Shown here: positions 1 to 7,135 of the stretch, one piece after another
How positions within the stretch are numbered: position 1 is the first letter of the stretch
How the letters are laid out: every line of letters begins with the position of its first letter
Assembly: GCF_000308755.1 (NCBI RefSeq)
Contig: NZ_BAGF01000075.1
Location: forward strand, 124,001 to 188,000
From: Nocardia pneumoniae NBRC 100136
GTDB taxonomy: Bacteria; Actinomycetota; Actinomycetes; Mycobacteriales; Mycobacteriaceae
Direction: 5' to 3'
Length of the DNA: 64,000 nucleotides
The notes under the pieces: generated by a model
Told to the model about the DNA's origin: nothing
Database searches by the model: none
The model's input: only the letters and a program-made list of their open reading frames with translations
Program-made: the position numbers and the translations under genes

Positions 1-441
1 GGCGGTGCCGATCGTCGCGCCCATGAGGATCGTCGAGGACAAGCGCGCCCAGGCGGCTTGCTCGCGGTCGTACTGGGTCTTCCAGGGAGCCTGATCTTCG
101 TAGGGCAGGGCCACCGGCTTGTAGGCCGCGTGCTCGATGTCGAACTGTGGCGTCAAAGTAACAGTGCGATCGCGGATGTCAGCGGCGATCGGGAAGACGA
201 AATCGTCCACCCGGAAGGACAATTCGGAACCGGCCAGTACCATGCCACCGGGCGCTTTGATCTTCAATGCCCCGTCTTCGACGGCAAGCGAGCCGGCATC
301 GACATCGATCACTGTCGATCGCTCTCCGACCGATACCTTGTACCCCACCGCACCAGCGTGGTCCGGTGCGGCCGACGCCGTTCCGGCCGTCACGCCGAGC
401 GTCGAGACGAGCAGCGTCGCTGCTGCAAGCGTTTTCCTCAT
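1..441 (-). CDS. Secreted protein of unknown function (C-terminus cut by window edge)
   Basis: The first 147 residues are visible. The start at 441 has an AAGGAAA Shine-Dalgarno sequence 5 bases upstream. Residues 1-25 form a classical signal peptide: MRK, a hydrophobic run, then a cleavage site after ASA. The mature part alternates polar and hydrophobic residues like a beta-rich domain (KVSVGERSTVIDVDAGSL, then FVFPIAADIRDRTVTLTP), followed by a more helical stretch. Short secreted proteins of this pattern, with a C-terminal glycine/alanine-rich helix, are common in Nocardia and Rhodococcus (DUF8020-like, from memory). The start of a glycine/alanine segment (LMGATIGTA) is visible at the edge. 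The protein is probably exported to the cell envelope. Its function is unknown. Confidence 0.75.
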   Translation of the reverse strand, partial: MRKTLAAATLLVSTLGVTAGTASAAPDHAGAVGYKVSVGERSTVIDVDAGSLAVEDGALKIKAPGGMVLAGSELSFRVDDFVFPIAADIRDRTVTLTPQFDIEHAAYKPVALPYEDQAPWKTQYDREQAAWARLSSTILMGATIGTA

Positions 442-825
442 CTGTTTCCTTCTTCTCTGTGCCTCGAACCTCACGTTCGAGAACCTTCGAACCACGCCGA
501 CTTCGACCGCGATCGGTGAGGTCATGCGGTTTCCCTTGATCGAGATGCGGTCCGGATCCAGCTGCGGTGAGCTGCCGGACCCGGGTTAATTGAAGCTGAA
601 CTCAATCTCAAAATGTGATCTGCGTCAAGTCTTGAATCTGGAATCAACTTCACTTACGGTCCAACCGCGACAGGTGGAAGGTGCCCCATCGCCGTGCGGG
701 GCGCGGCATGTTCGCGCGTCCGAATCCCGCACTGCCCAAGGAGGAACGACTGCTGACTGTTTGACCGCCTTCAGCCGGGGTAGGCGATCGAGCGGACAGG
801 CAAGGCGACGAGGTGAGGAGTGGAT
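442..825. other. Intergenic region between divergent genes
   Basis: About 380 bases separate the divergent secreted protein and the 80-residue protein. The part around 590-655 is clearly less GC-rich than its surroundings and probably carries the divergent promoters, but I cannot assign convincing -35/-10 boxes. No gene is apparent. Confidence 0.4.
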
Positions 826-1068
826 ATGGCCGAGCGCCAAGAAACCGGGACCATCACGGGCACCCGCGACAAGGACTACAACCTGATCTGGTTTGTCGAG
901 GCATCGCTGGAGAACGCGTTGCGTTTGGACACGTTCATCCAGGACGCGGAACGGGACGGAGACAGCGAGCTCGTGGAGTTCTTCCGTAAAGCACAGGCCG
1001 AGAGCCGAAAAGGCGGGCGCCTAGGAAAGGAACTGCTGGCCCAGCGCCTCGCGAAGTCGGACATGTGA
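826..1068 (+). CDS. Small conserved actinobacterial protein, 80 aa
   Basis: I chose the ATG at 826 over the GTG at 820 because AGGAG at 816-820 is then 5 bases upstream. The sequence starts MAERQETGTITGTRDKDYNL and has an acidic, helix-rich middle (NALRLDTFIQDAERDGDSELVEFFRKAQAES) ending in a basic tail. It is soluble, with no membrane segment or signal peptide. Small proteins beginning with a TGTRDKxYNL-type motif occur in many actinobacteria, often near stress genes, but have no established function. It stands alone, with non-coding DNA on both sides. Confidence 0.7.
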   Translation: MAERQETGTITGTRDKDYNLIWFVEASLENALRLDTFIQDAERDGDSELVEFFRKAQAESRKGGRLGKELLAQRLAKSDM

Positions 1069-1177
1069 TCACGTAGCGCCATCGGGACAGGCGGGAGCGT
1101 TGCGCTTGGGTGCGTTGTTCCACACCGAACAACTCACCCGACGCAACGCTTCGGCCTGTGCCGACTTCCCCTGGAAG

Positions 1178-1375
1178 TTATTCCGGCTCGGTGATCTGCG
1201 GTGGACGTTCGGTTCGTTGCACTCGTTCGTTGATGAGCGCGTCGTCATCAGCCGGCGGCTCGGGATCGTGCCATTCCTCCGCGCGGCTGGATCGGTTGCC
1301 GCGCAAAGTCCCCTCCAACTCATGGGCCAGTTCGTCGTCGCGTAGCGGACCATGCTTGCTGTTTCCGCGTTCCAT
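1178..1375 (-). CDS. Small acidic protein with MERGxSKHGP N-terminus, 65 aa
   Basis: The start at 1375 is set by a strong AGGAGG Shine-Dalgarno 6 bases upstream. The N-terminus MERGNSKHGPLRDDELAHEL and the following GTLRGNRSSRAEEWHDPEPP match the N-terminal signature of actinobacterial proteins that usually continue into a DUF2795 domain (family knowledge). Here the protein stops after 65 residues, so it is either a stand-alone short member, of which many actinobacteria have several, or a truncated one. It is hydrophilic, probably disordered and cytoplasmic. Function unknown. Confidence 0.7.
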   Translation of the reverse strand: MERGNSKHGPLRDDELAHELEGTLRGNRSSRAEEWHDPEPPADDDALINERVQRTERPPQITEPE

Positions 1376-1547
1376 AGTGTCCTCCTGGCTCGGTAACTCG
1401 CTATTCGGGGCGTACCCCGACTGCCATCGCTGACGCAGACGCACCAGCAGCCGACGAGGAGCCACCGACCGCATGGCTCGGAAGTGTCGTTGCCGAGACC
1501 GGGGGTAAGTCGGTTACGAATCCCGCCGACGAGCGAAGGAGCGGACA

Positions 1548-2615
1548 ATGCGGGTTGTTGTCGTCGGTGCCACCGGAAACGTCGGAACGAGCATGCTCGA
1601 GGCGTTGTCGGATGGAGCGGGGGTCAGTTCGATCGTGGGTATCGCTCGGCGAGTGCCGGGCAAGCCTCGCGACGGCGTCGAATGGGTGCGCGCGGATGTG
1701 CGCACCGACGACCTGGAATCCCACTTTCACGGCGCCGATGTGGTGGTCCACCTGGCATGGCTGTTCCAGCCCACCCATCAGCCCTTGGCCACCTGGCATG
1801 CCAATGTCGGCGGCACCGAACGCGTGCTGCGCGCGGTAGCGGCGGCGCAGGTCCCCGCCTTGGTGTACGCCTCGTCGGTCGGCGCCTACTCCCCCGGTCG
1901 CGACGACGAGCCGGTGCCGGAGAGTTGGCCCACCGACGGTTGGCCTCCCGCGGCGTATACGCGTGAGAAGGCCTATGTCGAGCGGCTGTTGGACCGATTC
2001 GAGGCCGAGGACCCGGATCGGAGGATAGTTCGGATGCGACCGGCGTTCATCTTCCGCCGGGAAACCGCCAGCGAACAGCGCCGACTGTTCGCCGGTCCGT
2101 TGCTACCGAATGCCCTCGTCCGACCGGGGCTGGTGCCGATCTTGCCGATTCCACGCGGCCTGAGGTTCCAGGCAGTGCACAGCGCCGATATCGGCAACGC
2201 CTATGCGCGCGCGGTCACGACCGACGCCCATGGGCCGTTCAACCTGGCCGCGGAACCGGTGCTCGACCGATCTCGTTTGGCCGAGTTGTTCGACGCTCGT
2301 GTGGTGACGGTGCCGCCCGCACTGGTGCGCGGAATGCTCGCCGTGGGATGGCACGCGCGGCTGCTGCCCGCGGCACCCGAGCTGTTCGACGCGGTCATGC
2401 GTCTGCCGATCCTTGACACCGGGCGAGCCCGGGCCGAGCTGGGGTGGACGCCGCGCTACACCGCGATCGAGGCTCTGCAAGAGTTGCTCGCCGGTTTGCG
2501 CGAAGGAGCAGGGGAAGACACCCCGCCCCTGGCCGCCGATGCGGGCGGGCCATGGCGGTGGCGCGAATTCGCCTCCGGCGTCGGTGGCCGAGACCCGGTC
2601 GACCAGCACAATTGA
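1548..2615 (+). CDS. NAD-dependent epimerase/dehydratase family protein, 355 aa
   Basis: This is an extended short-chain dehydrogenase. The Rossmann motif GATGNVGTS lies at residues 8-16, with the conserved acidic stretch VRADVRTDDL and then VVHLAWLF and YASSVGAYSP (the catalytic serine region). A YTREKAYVE segment carries the YxxxK catalytic pair near residue 143. The C-terminal half is the substrate-binding part (PFNLAAEPVLDRSRLAELF). An AAGGAG-type ribosome site lies just upstream of the ATG. It is followed by a perfect hairpin (2659-2696), so it is probably monocistronic. Substrate unknown; possibly a nucleotide sugar or small ketone. Confidence 0.85.
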   Translation: MRVVVVGATGNVGTSMLEALSDGAGVSSIVGIARRVPGKPRDGVEWVRADVRTDDLESHFHGADVVVHLAWLFQPTHQPLATWHANVGGTERVLRAVAAAQVPALVYASSVGAYSPGRDDEPVPESWPTDGWPPAAYTREKAYVERLLDRFEAEDPDRRIVRMRPAFIFRRETASEQRRLFAGPLLPNALVRPGLVPILPIPRGLRFQAVHSADIGNAYARAVTTDAHGPFNLAAEPVLDRSRLAELFDARVVTVPPALVRGMLAVGWHARLLPAAPELFDAVMRLPILDTGRARAELGWTPRYTAIEALQELLAGLREGAGEDTPPLAADAGGPWRWREFASGVGGRDPVDQHN

Positions 2616-2658
2616 GAGTGATGTGGCCGCTACGGCCACAATCCGCGACTGCTGACGT

Positions 2659-2696
2659 ACAAGCCTTCCCGCGCAACGGTGCGCGGGAAGGCTTGT
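2659..2696 (+). terminator. Strong hairpin: 17-bp perfect stem, 4-base loop
   Basis: The left arm 2659-2675 and right arm 2680-2696 are exact reverse complements (core AAGCCTTCCCGCGCA), with loop ACGG. No U-run follows, as is usual for actinobacterial terminators. It sits 43 bases after the epimerase stop and before the cysteine dioxygenase promoter region. Confidence 0.8.
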
Positions 2697-2843
2697 GCTC
2701 GGAGTCGGCTGCTTCGAATTTTGCTCGCGCTGATTCTGTTTGGTGGCATGCGCGCATCGACGACGGATAATCCAAGCGGCGCGACCGCACCACGACGCCG
2801 TAGGTACCACCGGGTTGTCCGTACGACCACGTCAGGAGCACAT

Positions 2844-3368
2844 GTGACCAGTTCCCTCGCGGTGAATCTCAAGCACGCCAGGGATATTCATCCCGAGATC
2901 GACGTGCCGCTGGTTCAGGAGGCGATCCACCCGGAGCGGACACTGTGGACACCCGCTGAACTACACCAGCTGACCAGCGAGGTGGCCGCCGAACTGGCGA
3001 CGCCGTTACTGGATATCGTGCGGTTCACCGCCGAGCAGCGCTGGTGGACTCGGCTCGCGCTGACCATGGGCGTGGAGGTGTGGCTCCTGTCGTGGGCTCC
3101 GGGACAAGGCACCGAACCCCACGATCACGGCGGCGCGGCCGGTGCCTTCACCGTCTCGATCGGCCAGCTCAGCGAAGAGTACCTGCACGCGGGCGGTCCC
3201 GTGCGAACCGCGGAATGGCAGGTGGGCGACACGGTCGCGTTCGGACCAGATCGAGCGCACCAACTCCGCAACCGCAGTGCACGCCCCGCCGCCTCGGTGC
3301 ATGCGTACTCGCCACCTCTGCGGCCGGTGCGCGAGTACCGCACTCTGACGGATTTCACGGGCGTATGA
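2844..3368 (+). CDS. Cysteine dioxygenase family protein, 174 aa
   Basis: A cupin-fold non-heme iron enzyme that oxidises cysteine to cysteine sulfinate with O2. The GTG at 2844 is preceded by AGGAG with 5-base spacing; an in-frame extension upstream runs through the terminator hairpin and is unlikely. The iron-binding pattern is visible: PHDHGGAAGAF (HxH, near residues 92-94) and a third histidine in PDRAHQLRN. Family members are about 170-200 residues, so it is complete. It overlaps the downstream rhodanese by 4 bases (ATGA), implying coupled cysteine-sulfur catabolism in the cytoplasm. Confidence 0.88.
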   Translation: MTSSLAVNLKHARDIHPEIDVPLVQEAIHPERTLWTPAELHQLTSEVAAELATPLLDIVRFTAEQRWWTRLALTMGVEVWLLSWAPGQGTEPHDHGGAAGAFTVSIGQLSEEYLHAGGPVRTAEWQVGDTVAFGPDRAHQLRNRSARPAASVHAYSPPLRPVREYRTLTDFTGV

Positions 3369-3799
3369 GCGAGCGAACCATGGAGACAACCGGGCGAGTG
3401 GCAAGCATCGGCGCGGAGGAGATGGTCGAGCGGGCCCGGGCGCAGCTGGATCGGGTCACCCCGGAACAGGCGGCGGTGTTGCAGACCGACGGGGCGTTGG
3501 TGGTGGACATCCGGCCGTATGCGAACCGCCTTGCCGAGGGAGAGATCGCAGGGGCGGTGGTGGTCGAGCGAATCGTACTGGAGTGGCGCCTCGATCCGTC
3601 CGGTGATCATCGGCTACCGGGCATCGACGCGGACACCCCGGTGGTGATCATGTGCAACGAAGGCTACGCGTCCAGTCTCGCCGCGGCCGACGCACGCCGT
3701 CTCGGGTTGCGCAACGCCACCGATCTCATCGGCGGCTTCCGAGCGTGGAAGGCAGCCGGGTTGCCAGTGGTGCCGGGCGGAACACCGGCGGTGCCGTAA
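3365..3799 (+). CDS. Rhodanese-like sulfurtransferase, 144 aa
   Basis: A single rhodanese domain. VVDIRPYANR begins the fold. The active-site loop is CNEGYASSL, with the catalytic cysteine near residue 96, and the terminal GGFRAWKAAGLPV is the usual C-terminal signature. The start codon overlaps the cysteine dioxygenase stop (ATGA), so the two are translationally coupled. CDO-rhodanese pairs are common in actinobacteria, where the rhodanese is thought to handle sulfane sulfur or sulfite from cysteine breakdown (inference). Confidence 0.88.
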   Translation: MSERTMETTGRVASIGAEEMVERARAQLDRVTPEQAAVLQTDGALVVDIRPYANRLAEGEIAGAVVVERIVLEWRLDPSGDHRLPGIDADTPVVIMCNEGYASSLAAADARRLGLRNATDLIGGFRAWKAAGLPVVPGGTPAVP

Positions 3800-4187
3800 C
3801 CAGCGGGTTGGCGGCTGACGATCGCTCGGCCGTGACCGGACGCCTCGATGTCCCCACCGCAGCGACCCGGAGCCGGGCGGCTGGCGTACCCGACGAACGC
3901 CAGCCGTCACCGCGGGCGGTGATCTCTGTGCCGTCATCGCTCCGATCCGCGTGCCACCGTCGCAATGGGCGACACATAGTGAAATTGACTCCGCACTTCG
4001 GACGAATGCAGAACTCGAAACGAACGCCTTTGCTGCGCCGCGATACTCGGTTGACCATCAGTCGGTACAAAGTATTCGATCCGCAGCCCGTCGGATTCGA
4101 CTCTTCTTGTTTACGTCGGGTTCATGAAAAGGAAAACCGCGGCGTACAGACTCCAGGCTTCCTGTTTCCGAACAAGATGGAGCAATT

Positions 4188-4259
4188 GTGGAAATCCTCA
4201 CCGTTTTCGCCGACCTCTTGACCGCCGTGTTCCAAGCCGGAAGCGGCAGCGCCAGCTGA
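4188..4259 (+). CDS. Candidate 23-residue amphipathic peptide
   Basis: GGAG at 4179-4182 is 5 bases upstream of a GTG that opens 23 codons followed by TGA. The peptide reads VEILTVFADLLTAVF followed by QAGSGSAS: an 18-residue stretch able to form an amphipathic helix (hydrophobics at i, i+3/i+4) and a small flexible Gly/Ser tail. It lies downstream of an AT-richer segment that could hold a promoter. It is reminiscent in size and character of small surface-active or channel-forming peptides of mycolata (PorA/PorH type), but no homology is claimed. It may also be chance. Confidence 0.35.
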   Translation: MEILTVFADLLTAVFQAGSGSAS

Positions 4260-4542
4260 CCTGCGTAGTTGTCGCGTCGACGATCTCGGTGGCGTGATCG
4301 GTGAAGTGACCGTGTCTCGGCCTGGAGCGACGAATTCGATGACGCGGGCGATCGCCGATTCCTTCGGCAATCGAGCGAAAGGGCGTCTGTCCCAGCATCT
4401 TTCGTTCGACGGTCCGATCGTGCGCTGAAACGATTCCCAGTCGATGCGCGCCGCGCTCGCGTGGCTTGCCCTATATGGCTTCGCTATTGCGTACGATGGC
4501 CGTGCCAGGTGGACGTGGCGGCGTCCGCTCGGTAACGGGGAA

Positions 4543-4588
4543 GTGGCCCGCCCAGTGTCGCTGCGGCGCTGGGCGGGCCACGAATTTT
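4543..4588. terminator. Hairpin terminator downstream of NmrA-like gene
   Basis: GTGGCCCGCCCAG (4543-4555) pairs perfectly with 4569-4581, and GAATTTTC follows on the plus strand. It could stop transcription leaving the minus-strand reductase (ends at 4659), or act in both directions. Confidence 0.65.
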
Positions 4589-4658
4589 CGGGACGCTTCC
4601 TATTGCCGTGGGCTGAGCCCGCACTGGGCGGCTCTGGCCCACACGGCCGCTTCTCCTA

Positions 4659-5549
4659 TCAAGGACGGAGGGCGGGGGCGTAGGCGGCCCAGTTCTGGCG
4701 TGCCGCCCAATCCCGCAACGTAGTCGCGCCGGTCGTCACCACCGTGGGGTCAGGTTGTGGGGGCGGGGGCGTTCCCGGGGGCGGTGGTGTGTATGCCGCG
4801 GCGATCCCCTCGGCGACCTCGGCTCCCAGATGCGGGGCCAGCATCTCTTGATAGGTCGCGGGAGTTACGGCATTCCATCGCACGGGGTGTCCCAGGGCCG
4901 CGGTGAGCTCGGCGGCGACCTGGTCTCCGGTCAGGGCCTGCGGACCGGCCACGACCTGGACTGGCGGAGGAGCTGTCGAGGTGATCAGGGCGGCGACAGC
5001 GGCCCCCAGGTCGTCCAGCGCGACCCACGGCACGGGCAGGTCGCGCGGAAGCGGGTAGGCGAGTTCCCCGCCACGAACCAGTGGGGCGGACCAGGGCGCG
5101 GCGAGGTTCTCCATGTACGTGCGGGCGGGCCCGACCACGGTGGCGACCTCGACGCTGCGGGGCAGTTCGGCCGCCACCAGTACGCGGGCATCCACGAACG
5201 GCACCCCGACGGGCGCGGTCGGCAGCATCGCGCCCGAATTGAAGACCGCCCGCCGCACCCCCGCCTCCCGGAGTCCGGCCAGCACCGCCTCGGCCTGCTG
5301 GACTGCCAGGTCGGCGGCGAAGACCAGCGGCAACTGGACGATGACGGCGTCGGCGCCGGAGTACGTGGCGGCGAGCGCTCCCGGCTCGAGAAGCTCCGCC
5401 TGGACCGGCTCGGCGCCAGGATGCAGCCGGGAGCCGGAGCCGCGGCGGACGATGCCCCGCACCCGGTGTCCCGCGCTCAGGAGGCCACGGACGATAGCGG
5501 CACCCTGTTCGCCGGTCGCGCCATGGACGATCACGGTTTGTTTCTTCAT
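4659..5549 (-). CDS. NmrA-family NAD(P)-binding reductase, 296 aa
   Basis: The N-terminus KKQTVIVHGATGEQGAAIVRGLL is a Rossmann NAD(P) site of the NmrA/atypical SDR type (GATGEQG). ADAVIVQLPLVF and AVFNSGAMLP follow, and a late PWVALDDLGAAVAALI segment is typical of NmrA-like proteins. There is no YxxxK catalytic pair. I chose the ATG at 5549; a TTG at 5570 would lie in the operator. A TAACGT box 7 bases before the ATG suggests a leaderless transcript. A proline-rich loop (PPPPGTPPPPQP) sits near the C-terminus. It is divergent from an HxlR regulator, its probable repressor. Likely a quinone, NADPH or electrophile-responsive reductase (inference). Confidence 0.82.
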   Translation of the reverse strand: MKKQTVIVHGATGEQGAAIVRGLLSAGHRVRGIVRRGSGSRLHPGAEPVQAELLEPGALAATYSGADAVIVQLPLVFAADLAVQQAEAVLAGLREAGVRRAVFNSGAMLPTAPVGVPFVDARVLVAAELPRSVEVATVVGPARTYMENLAAPWSAPLVRGGELAYPLPRDLPVPWVALDDLGAAVAALITSTAPPPVQVVAGPQALTGDQVAAELTAALGHPVRWNAVTPATYQEMLAPHLGAEVAEGIAAAYTPPPPGTPPPPQPDPTVVTTGATTLRDWAARQNWAAYAPALRP

Positions 5550-5559
5550 GGCCGCGACG

Positions 5560-5600
5560 TTAGTTTTCAAGATGAACTAATACCCAGAAAGTAATATAGT
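5560..5600 (+). promoter_or_regulatory. HxlR operator and leaderless promoter
   Basis: The inverted repeat TTAGTT-N9-AACTAA (5560-5580) lies between the divergent genes. TATAGT at 5595-5600 is followed by 6 bases and the regulator ATG at 5607, so transcription would start at or next to the start codon. The repeat covers the -35 zone, which fits autoregulation and control of the reductase. Confidence 0.6.
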
Positions 5601-5606
5601 GTCCGG

Positions 5607-5963
5607 ATGGAAACTATTGGGAGTGAGCAGGTCGAGCGGCTGCTCGATTGCTCACCTCACGGGTGTGGCATCGAGCGCACGCTGAAGGTTCTCGACGGGA
5701 AGTGGACGACACTGATCGTCCGCGAGCTGCTCTCCGGCCCGAAACGCTTCGGCGACCTGCGCACCGCCCTTGGCTCCCCCAGCGCCAAGACCCTCACCGA
5801 TCGCCTCCGGGTCCTGGAACACCAGCGGATCCTTACGCGCACCGTGTACGCCGAAGTGCCGCCCCGGGTTGTCTATCAGCTCACCGCGGAGGGTGAGAGT
5901 CTCAGCGAGGTCCTGTACGCGATGCTCAAATGGGGCGAGGAGCACCCACTTATCGACGATTGA
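5607..5963 (+). CDS. HxlR-family transcriptional regulator, 118 aa
   Basis: A winged-helix MarR-like regulator. It begins with a CSPHGCGIERTLKVLDGKWTTLI segment, the classic HxlR start (Cys, then 'GKW'), then LLSGPKRFGDLRTAL, the recognition helix SAKTLTDRLRVLE, and the wing EVPPRVVYQLT. Two cysteines near residues 15 and 20 may serve as a redox or electrophile sensor, as in related HypR/QorR proteins (family knowledge). It is divergent from the NmrA-like reductase with a shared palindrome, so it probably represses it. Confidence 0.87.
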   Translation: METIGSEQVERLLDCSPHGCGIERTLKVLDGKWTTLIVRELLSGPKRFGDLRTALGSPSAKTLTDRLRVLEHQRILTRTVYAEVPPRVVYQLTAEGESLSEVLYAMLKWGEEHPLIDD

Positions 5964-6121
5964 CATGGTTGCCAGCGCAATATGAGCGGCCGTGCGATCG
6001 CCGTTCGTGGCAACAGGGCCGCAGCGCGGTGCAGTGCTGTGGCCACACCCGGTACAGGGCGGAAAGCCCTTGCGCTACGCGGAGTTTCGGGCCGACCACT
6101 CGACGTGCGCAGGGGTACGAC

Positions 6122-6448
6122 CTACGCCCAGAGCTGCGGCAGGACCGTTCGCGAGAAGGTCTGCTGCGGTGTCACGGTGATCAGGTCGCACACCTCGACC
6201 AATTCCTCGGGTACCGCCCCGCCGAAGTGATGGAGGCCCGGTGAAATGACCGCATCGACCGCGCAGGCTCGCACGACGTCGATCAATCGGCCGACCGGCT
6301 CGTCGGTGGCGGCCCCGAAGGTCACGGTTTTGGCCAACTCGTAGCCCAGCCGTTTCGCCAAGCTCTGTAGCTGCGCCTCATCCCAGGTCTGGGACACGCC
6401 TGACACGTCCTTGCGGAGATATCCCAGCGCGGGTGGTTTCGCCCTCAC
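6122..6448 (-). CDS. Short recombinase-like protein (resolvase N-terminal remnant type), 108 aa
   Basis: The GTG start at 6448 is preceded by a purine-rich AAGGGAGTAGGGG stretch. The sequence opens ALGYLRKDVSGVSQTWDEAQLQSLAKRLGYEL, which recalls the first strand and helix of serine recombinases ('GYxRxS...Q...L...A...G'). The catalytic serine and the downstream arginines are not present, and the protein ends after about 100 residues (VDAVISPGLHHFGG, then LITVTPQQTFSR). A paralogue lies at 58440-58760 in this window. Nocardia genomes carry many such proteins (family impression). Catalysis is unlikely; function unknown. Confidence 0.6.
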   Translation of the reverse strand: MRAKPPALGYLRKDVSGVSQTWDEAQLQSLAKRLGYELAKTVTFGAATDEPVGRLIDVVRACAVDAVISPGLHHFGGAVPEELVEVCDLITVTPQQTFSRTVLPQLWA

Positions 6449-6616
6449 CCCTACTCCCTTGCCACGGTCGTTGCTGAAATCGGTTCGAGCGCCTGCATGC
6501 CCGCAGCTCTCGCACTGTCGTCTGTGTCGAGCTGATCAGGCTGAGCGAGGTTCTGACATCATATGTTGTCAACAGCAGCCGATGTCAACATTTGCAATAT
6601 TGCATCTCTCAGAGAC

Positions 6617-6645
6617 TTGATTCATTCCAGAAAAGCGGTCACACT
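6617..6645 (+). promoter_or_regulatory. furA promoter, leaderless
   Basis: TTGATT (6617-6622), a 17-base spacer and CACACT (6640-6645) place the transcription start at about the GTG at 6652. The stretch TTGATTCATTCCAGAAAAG resembles the conserved AT-rich FurA-binding site in front of mycobacterial furA (from memory), suggesting autorepression. Confidence 0.6.
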
Positions 6646-6651
6646 ACGACG

Positions 6652-7095
6652 GTGCCCACGAATTCGGACTTCGAGCGCAGGTTGCGCGGGGCGGGCCTGC
6701 GGGTGACGGCGCCACGGTTGGCGGTGCTGACCGTGGTGCACGACCATCCCCACTCCGACACGGACTCGGTCCTCGCTCGCGTGCGCGAGACGCTCGGCGC
6801 GGTGTCCCATCAGGCCGTGTACGACGTGCTTCGAGCGCTGACCGCCGCCGGACTGATCCGGCGCATCCAGCCGATGGGCTCGGTGGCGCGGTATGAGACC
6901 CGGGTCGGGGACAACCACCACCACGTCGTGTGCCGGTCGTGCGGCGTGATCGCCGACGTCGACTGCGCCGTAGGTGAGGCGCCTTGCCTGGACGCGTCGG
7001 ACCACAACGGCTTCGTCCTCGAAGAGGCCGAAGTCATCTATTGGGGCCTCTGCCCCGATTGCTCGACATCGGAGACGTCCCGATCACACCGGTGA
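6652..7095 (+). CDS. furA: Fur-family peroxide/iron-responsive repressor
   Basis: A 147-residue Fur-family repressor. The winged helix covers residues 1-80 (LRVTAPRLAVLTVV, then VSHQAVYDVLRALTAAGLIRRI). The dimer/metal domain contains DNHHHVVCRSCGVIADVDC, with HHH and CxxC metal ligands, and a final LCPDC pair for the structural zinc. The GTG start lacks a Shine-Dalgarno, which fits leaderless translation as known for mycobacterial furA. It lies 40 bases upstream of katG in the same orientation, the classic arrangement in which FurA represses itself and catalase-peroxidase. Confidence 0.92.
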   Translation: MPTNSDFERRLRGAGLRVTAPRLAVLTVVHDHPHSDTDSVLARVRETLGAVSHQAVYDVLRALTAAGLIRRIQPMGSVARYETRVGDNHHHVVCRSCGVIADVDCAVGEAPCLDASDHNGFVLEEAEVIYWGLCPDCSTSETSRSHR

Positions 7096-7135
7096 TCACA
7101 GCCCGGTTCATTCCATCCTCGAAAGGAAAACGCCC

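Larger units (their letters stand above)
3800..4658. other. Gene-poor region, 860 bp
   Basis: Both strands contain only short open frames with improbable composition (arginine/serine/proline-rich shadows). From about 3975 to 4190 the GC content falls clearly below the flanks. It contains one small ORF with a good ribosome-binding site (4188-4259) and a GC-rich hairpin (4543-4588). Nothing else is recognisable. Confidence 0.5.

Noticed and set aside
2659..2696. Riboswitch or attenuator reading of the perfect hairpin
   Set aside because: A 17-bp perfect stem with no alternative pairing upstream is best explained as a terminator of the epimerase gene.
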